From: Erythrobacter sp. AP23
GTDB lineage: Bacteria > Pseudomonadota > Alphaproteobacteria > Sphingomonadales > Sphingomonadaceae
Direction of reading: 5' to 3'
Length of the DNA stretch: 64,000 bases
NCBI RefSeq assembly: GCF_001542855.1
Contig: NZ_LNBY01000017.1
Coordinates: 1 to 64,000 of the forward strand
Part shown: positions 62,727-64,000 of the stretch, piece after piece
Layout: each line of letters begins with the position of its first letter
Position numbering within the stretch: position 1 is the stretch's first letter
Notes under the pieces: generated by a model
Told to the model about the DNA's origin: nothing
Database searches by the model: none
Seen by the model: the letters and a program-made list of their open reading frames with translations, nothing else
Position numbers and translations under genes: made by a program

Positions 62727-64000
62727 CCGGCTTTTCGGCCAGTGCGGCAGGTGCCGGAAAGCTTCCCGAAGCGCTGCCGGACATCGACTGGCTCGATACG
62801 GACGAGATCCGCCTGCGCCAGACCAGCTACTGGGATGCCTCCTCGCTCACCGCACGGGCGCTAGCCAGGCCCACCACGACGGAGGAAGTCGCCGACGTCC
62901 TGCGCATTGCATCGTCGACAGGGCAGCCCGTCTTCACGCATGGTGGCCGGACGACATGCGTGGATGCCGTCAGGACAGGCGCAGGCGACATAATCCTGTC
63001 GCTCGAACGGATGAACCGCATCCTCGAGATCGATCCGGTCGAGGGCATTGCGGTCGTCGAGGCGGGGGTGGTGCTCCAGACGCTGCAGGAGGCGGTCGCA
63101 CAAGCGGGCATGTTTCTGCCGCTCGATCTCGGTGCGCGCGGAACGTGTACCATCGGCGGCAACGTTGCGACCAATGCGGGCGGCGTGAATGTGCTGCGGT
63201 ACGGCATGATGCGCAATCTCGTCCTCGGGATGGAGGCCGTCCTGCCGACAGGCGAGGTGATCTCGTCGATGAACCGCATGCTCAAGAACAATTCGGGCTT
63301 CGACCTGAAGCAGCTGTTCATCGGCACGGAAGGGCTTCTTGGTGTGGTGACAAAGATCGTCCTTCGCCTCGAACCGGATGTCGGCGCTCGCGACGTAGCC
63401 ATGCTCGCCCTCGAAGATTTCGATGCCGTTCTCAAGCTGCAGGCCGATGCCAAACGGACTCTGGCTGCACGGCTACTGTCGTTCGAGGTGATGTGGGGTG
63501 CATATTACGATGCGGTCACGGCGGATGGCGGCCACCGCCCGCCCTTGCCGCGCGAAGCGCCCTTCTACGTCCTCGTCGAAACCGTCGCGGCTGAGGCGGG
63601 CGGCGGCGAGACATTGCTGTCCCTGCTCGAACGCAACCTCGAAGGTGGCATCATTGCCGATGGCGTCGTGGCCGGATCCGAGCGCGAACGGTCGGACTTC
63701 TGGAGAGTGCGCGACGACTTCGAGCGCATCCTCGCCGAACCGCCTGTCTATCTTTACGACGTCAGCCTCCCGCTCCGGTCGATGGAAGCCTATGTCGGCG
63801 AAGTGGAGAAGGCGTTTCGGGATGCTTTCCCCGATGGGGCGCTCCACGTCTTCGGTCACATCTGCGACGGCAACCTTCACCTGTTCCTTGCGCCAGGCAC
63901 GGCTGGAAGCGACACGCCCGGCACGCGCCGAACTGCGGACGAGGCGGTCTATACCGCTCTGTCGCGCTTCGAAGGTGCGATTTCGGCCGAACACGGGATT
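62723..64000 (+). CDS. FAD-binding oxidase, D-lactate/D-2-hydroxyacid dehydrogenase type (partial)
   Basis: The first 426 aa are within the window; the frame is still open at 64000. The FAD_binding_4 (PCMH) domain has VFTHGGRTTCVDA, RILEIDPVEGIAVVEAGV, GTCTIGGNVATNAGGVNVLRYGMMRN and FIGTEGLLGVVTKIVL. The C-terminal FAD-oxidase_C domain has GHICDGNLHL (usual GHxGDGNLH, so one Gly is Cys) and ends EHGI, meaning about 30-50 residues are missing. GTG start overlaps the GntR stop (GTGA). Beside murQ, D-lactate is a sensible substrate; D-2-hydroxyglutarate or glycolate enzymes are the alternatives. Confidence 0.88.
   Translation, partial: MTGFSASAAGAGKLPEALPDIDWLDTDEIRLRQTSYWDASSLTARALARPTTTEEVADVLRIASSTGQPVFTHGGRTTCVDAVRTGAGDIILSLERMNRILEIDPVEGIAVVEAGVVLQTLQEAVAQAGMFLPLDLGARGTCTIGGNVATNAGGVNVLRYGMMRNLVLGMEAVLPTGEVISSMNRMLKNNSGFDLKQLFIGTEGLLGVVTKIVLRLEPDVGARDVAMLALEDFDAVLKLQADAKRTLAARLLSFEVMWGAYYDAVTADGGHRPPLPREAPFYVLVETVAAEAGGGETLLSLLERNLEGGIIADGVVAGSERERSDFWRVRDDFERILAEPPVYLYDVSLPLRSMEAYVGEVEKAFRDAFPDGALHVFGHICDGNLHLFLAPGTAGSDTPGTRRTADEAVYTALSRFEGAISAEHGI

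Overview
The window is high-GC bacterial chromosome and reads as an alphaproteobacterium of the Sphingomonadales, most likely an Erythrobacteraceae relative. This rests on overall gene content (class I PHA synthase with a histone-like phasin, CoA-thioester catabolism genes, a LOV histidine kinase, a fused CysNC, many short overlapping operons) and not on a marker gene, so the family assignment is an inference. No rRNA, CRISPR array, IS element or prophage was seen. Two tRNA genes (Cys-GCA and Thr-CGT) lie at 13.6-13.7 kb.

Layout. 0-8 kb (mostly minus strand): repeats, a small lipoprotein, a GNAT enzyme overlapping lptG, lptF (LPS export), a DUF427 protein, clpS, then a polyhydroxyalkanoate block (phasin, phaC) with palindromic operators upstream of the phasin. 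7.4-13.5 kb: an AlaC-type aminotransferase, an orphan winged-helix regulator with a degenerate receiver, enoyl-CoA hydratase, a PQQ-dependent dehydrogenase whose signal-anchor reading frame is broken by an in-frame TAG, and an acyl-CoA thioesterase. 13.5-25 kb: two tRNAs, then a tight three-gene plus-strand operon: an FhaC/ShlB-type (TpsB) outer-membrane transporter, a 2087-aa Gly-rich secreted TpsA-like filament protein and a signal-peptide-bearing CHAT-domain peptidase. This is the most unusual unit in the window.

25-43 kb: cysD-cysNC sulfate activation, divergent from a LuxR-type regulator with an 18-bp palindrome between them; a palindromic intergenic repeat; a pair of acyl-CoA dehydrogenases, one lacking the middle beta domain; aldehyde dehydrogenase; a fused 5-oxoprolinase/hydantoinase; and a translationally coupled trio of beta-lactamase-fold hydrolase, metallophosphoesterase and a 1273-aa GMC oxidoreductase fused to an alpha/beta hydrolase with a cysteine nucleophile. 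43-48.4 kb: a signalling locus with a blue-light LOV-PAS hybrid histidine kinase, a convergent REC-EAL-REC-LuxR protein whose 3' end overlaps the kinase gene antisense by 152 bp, and a PilZ protein. It links light, c-di-GMP and transcription.

48.4-64 kb: small accessory operons with their own regulators: a MarR-controlled hydrolase operon, a LysR/SMP-30 divergent pair, nitronate monooxygenase plus SDR, a five-gene minus-strand cluster of hydrolase, SnoaL-like, unknown, DUF2267 and epimerase genes next to a divergent TetR gene, an ABM-LysE-LysE operon, and finally murQ-gntR-FAD oxidase. MurQ releases D-lactate from MurNAc-6-phosphate, and the neighbouring FAD enzyme of the D-lactate/D-2-hydroxyacid dehydrogenase family could consume it. 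The FAD enzyme runs off the window end.
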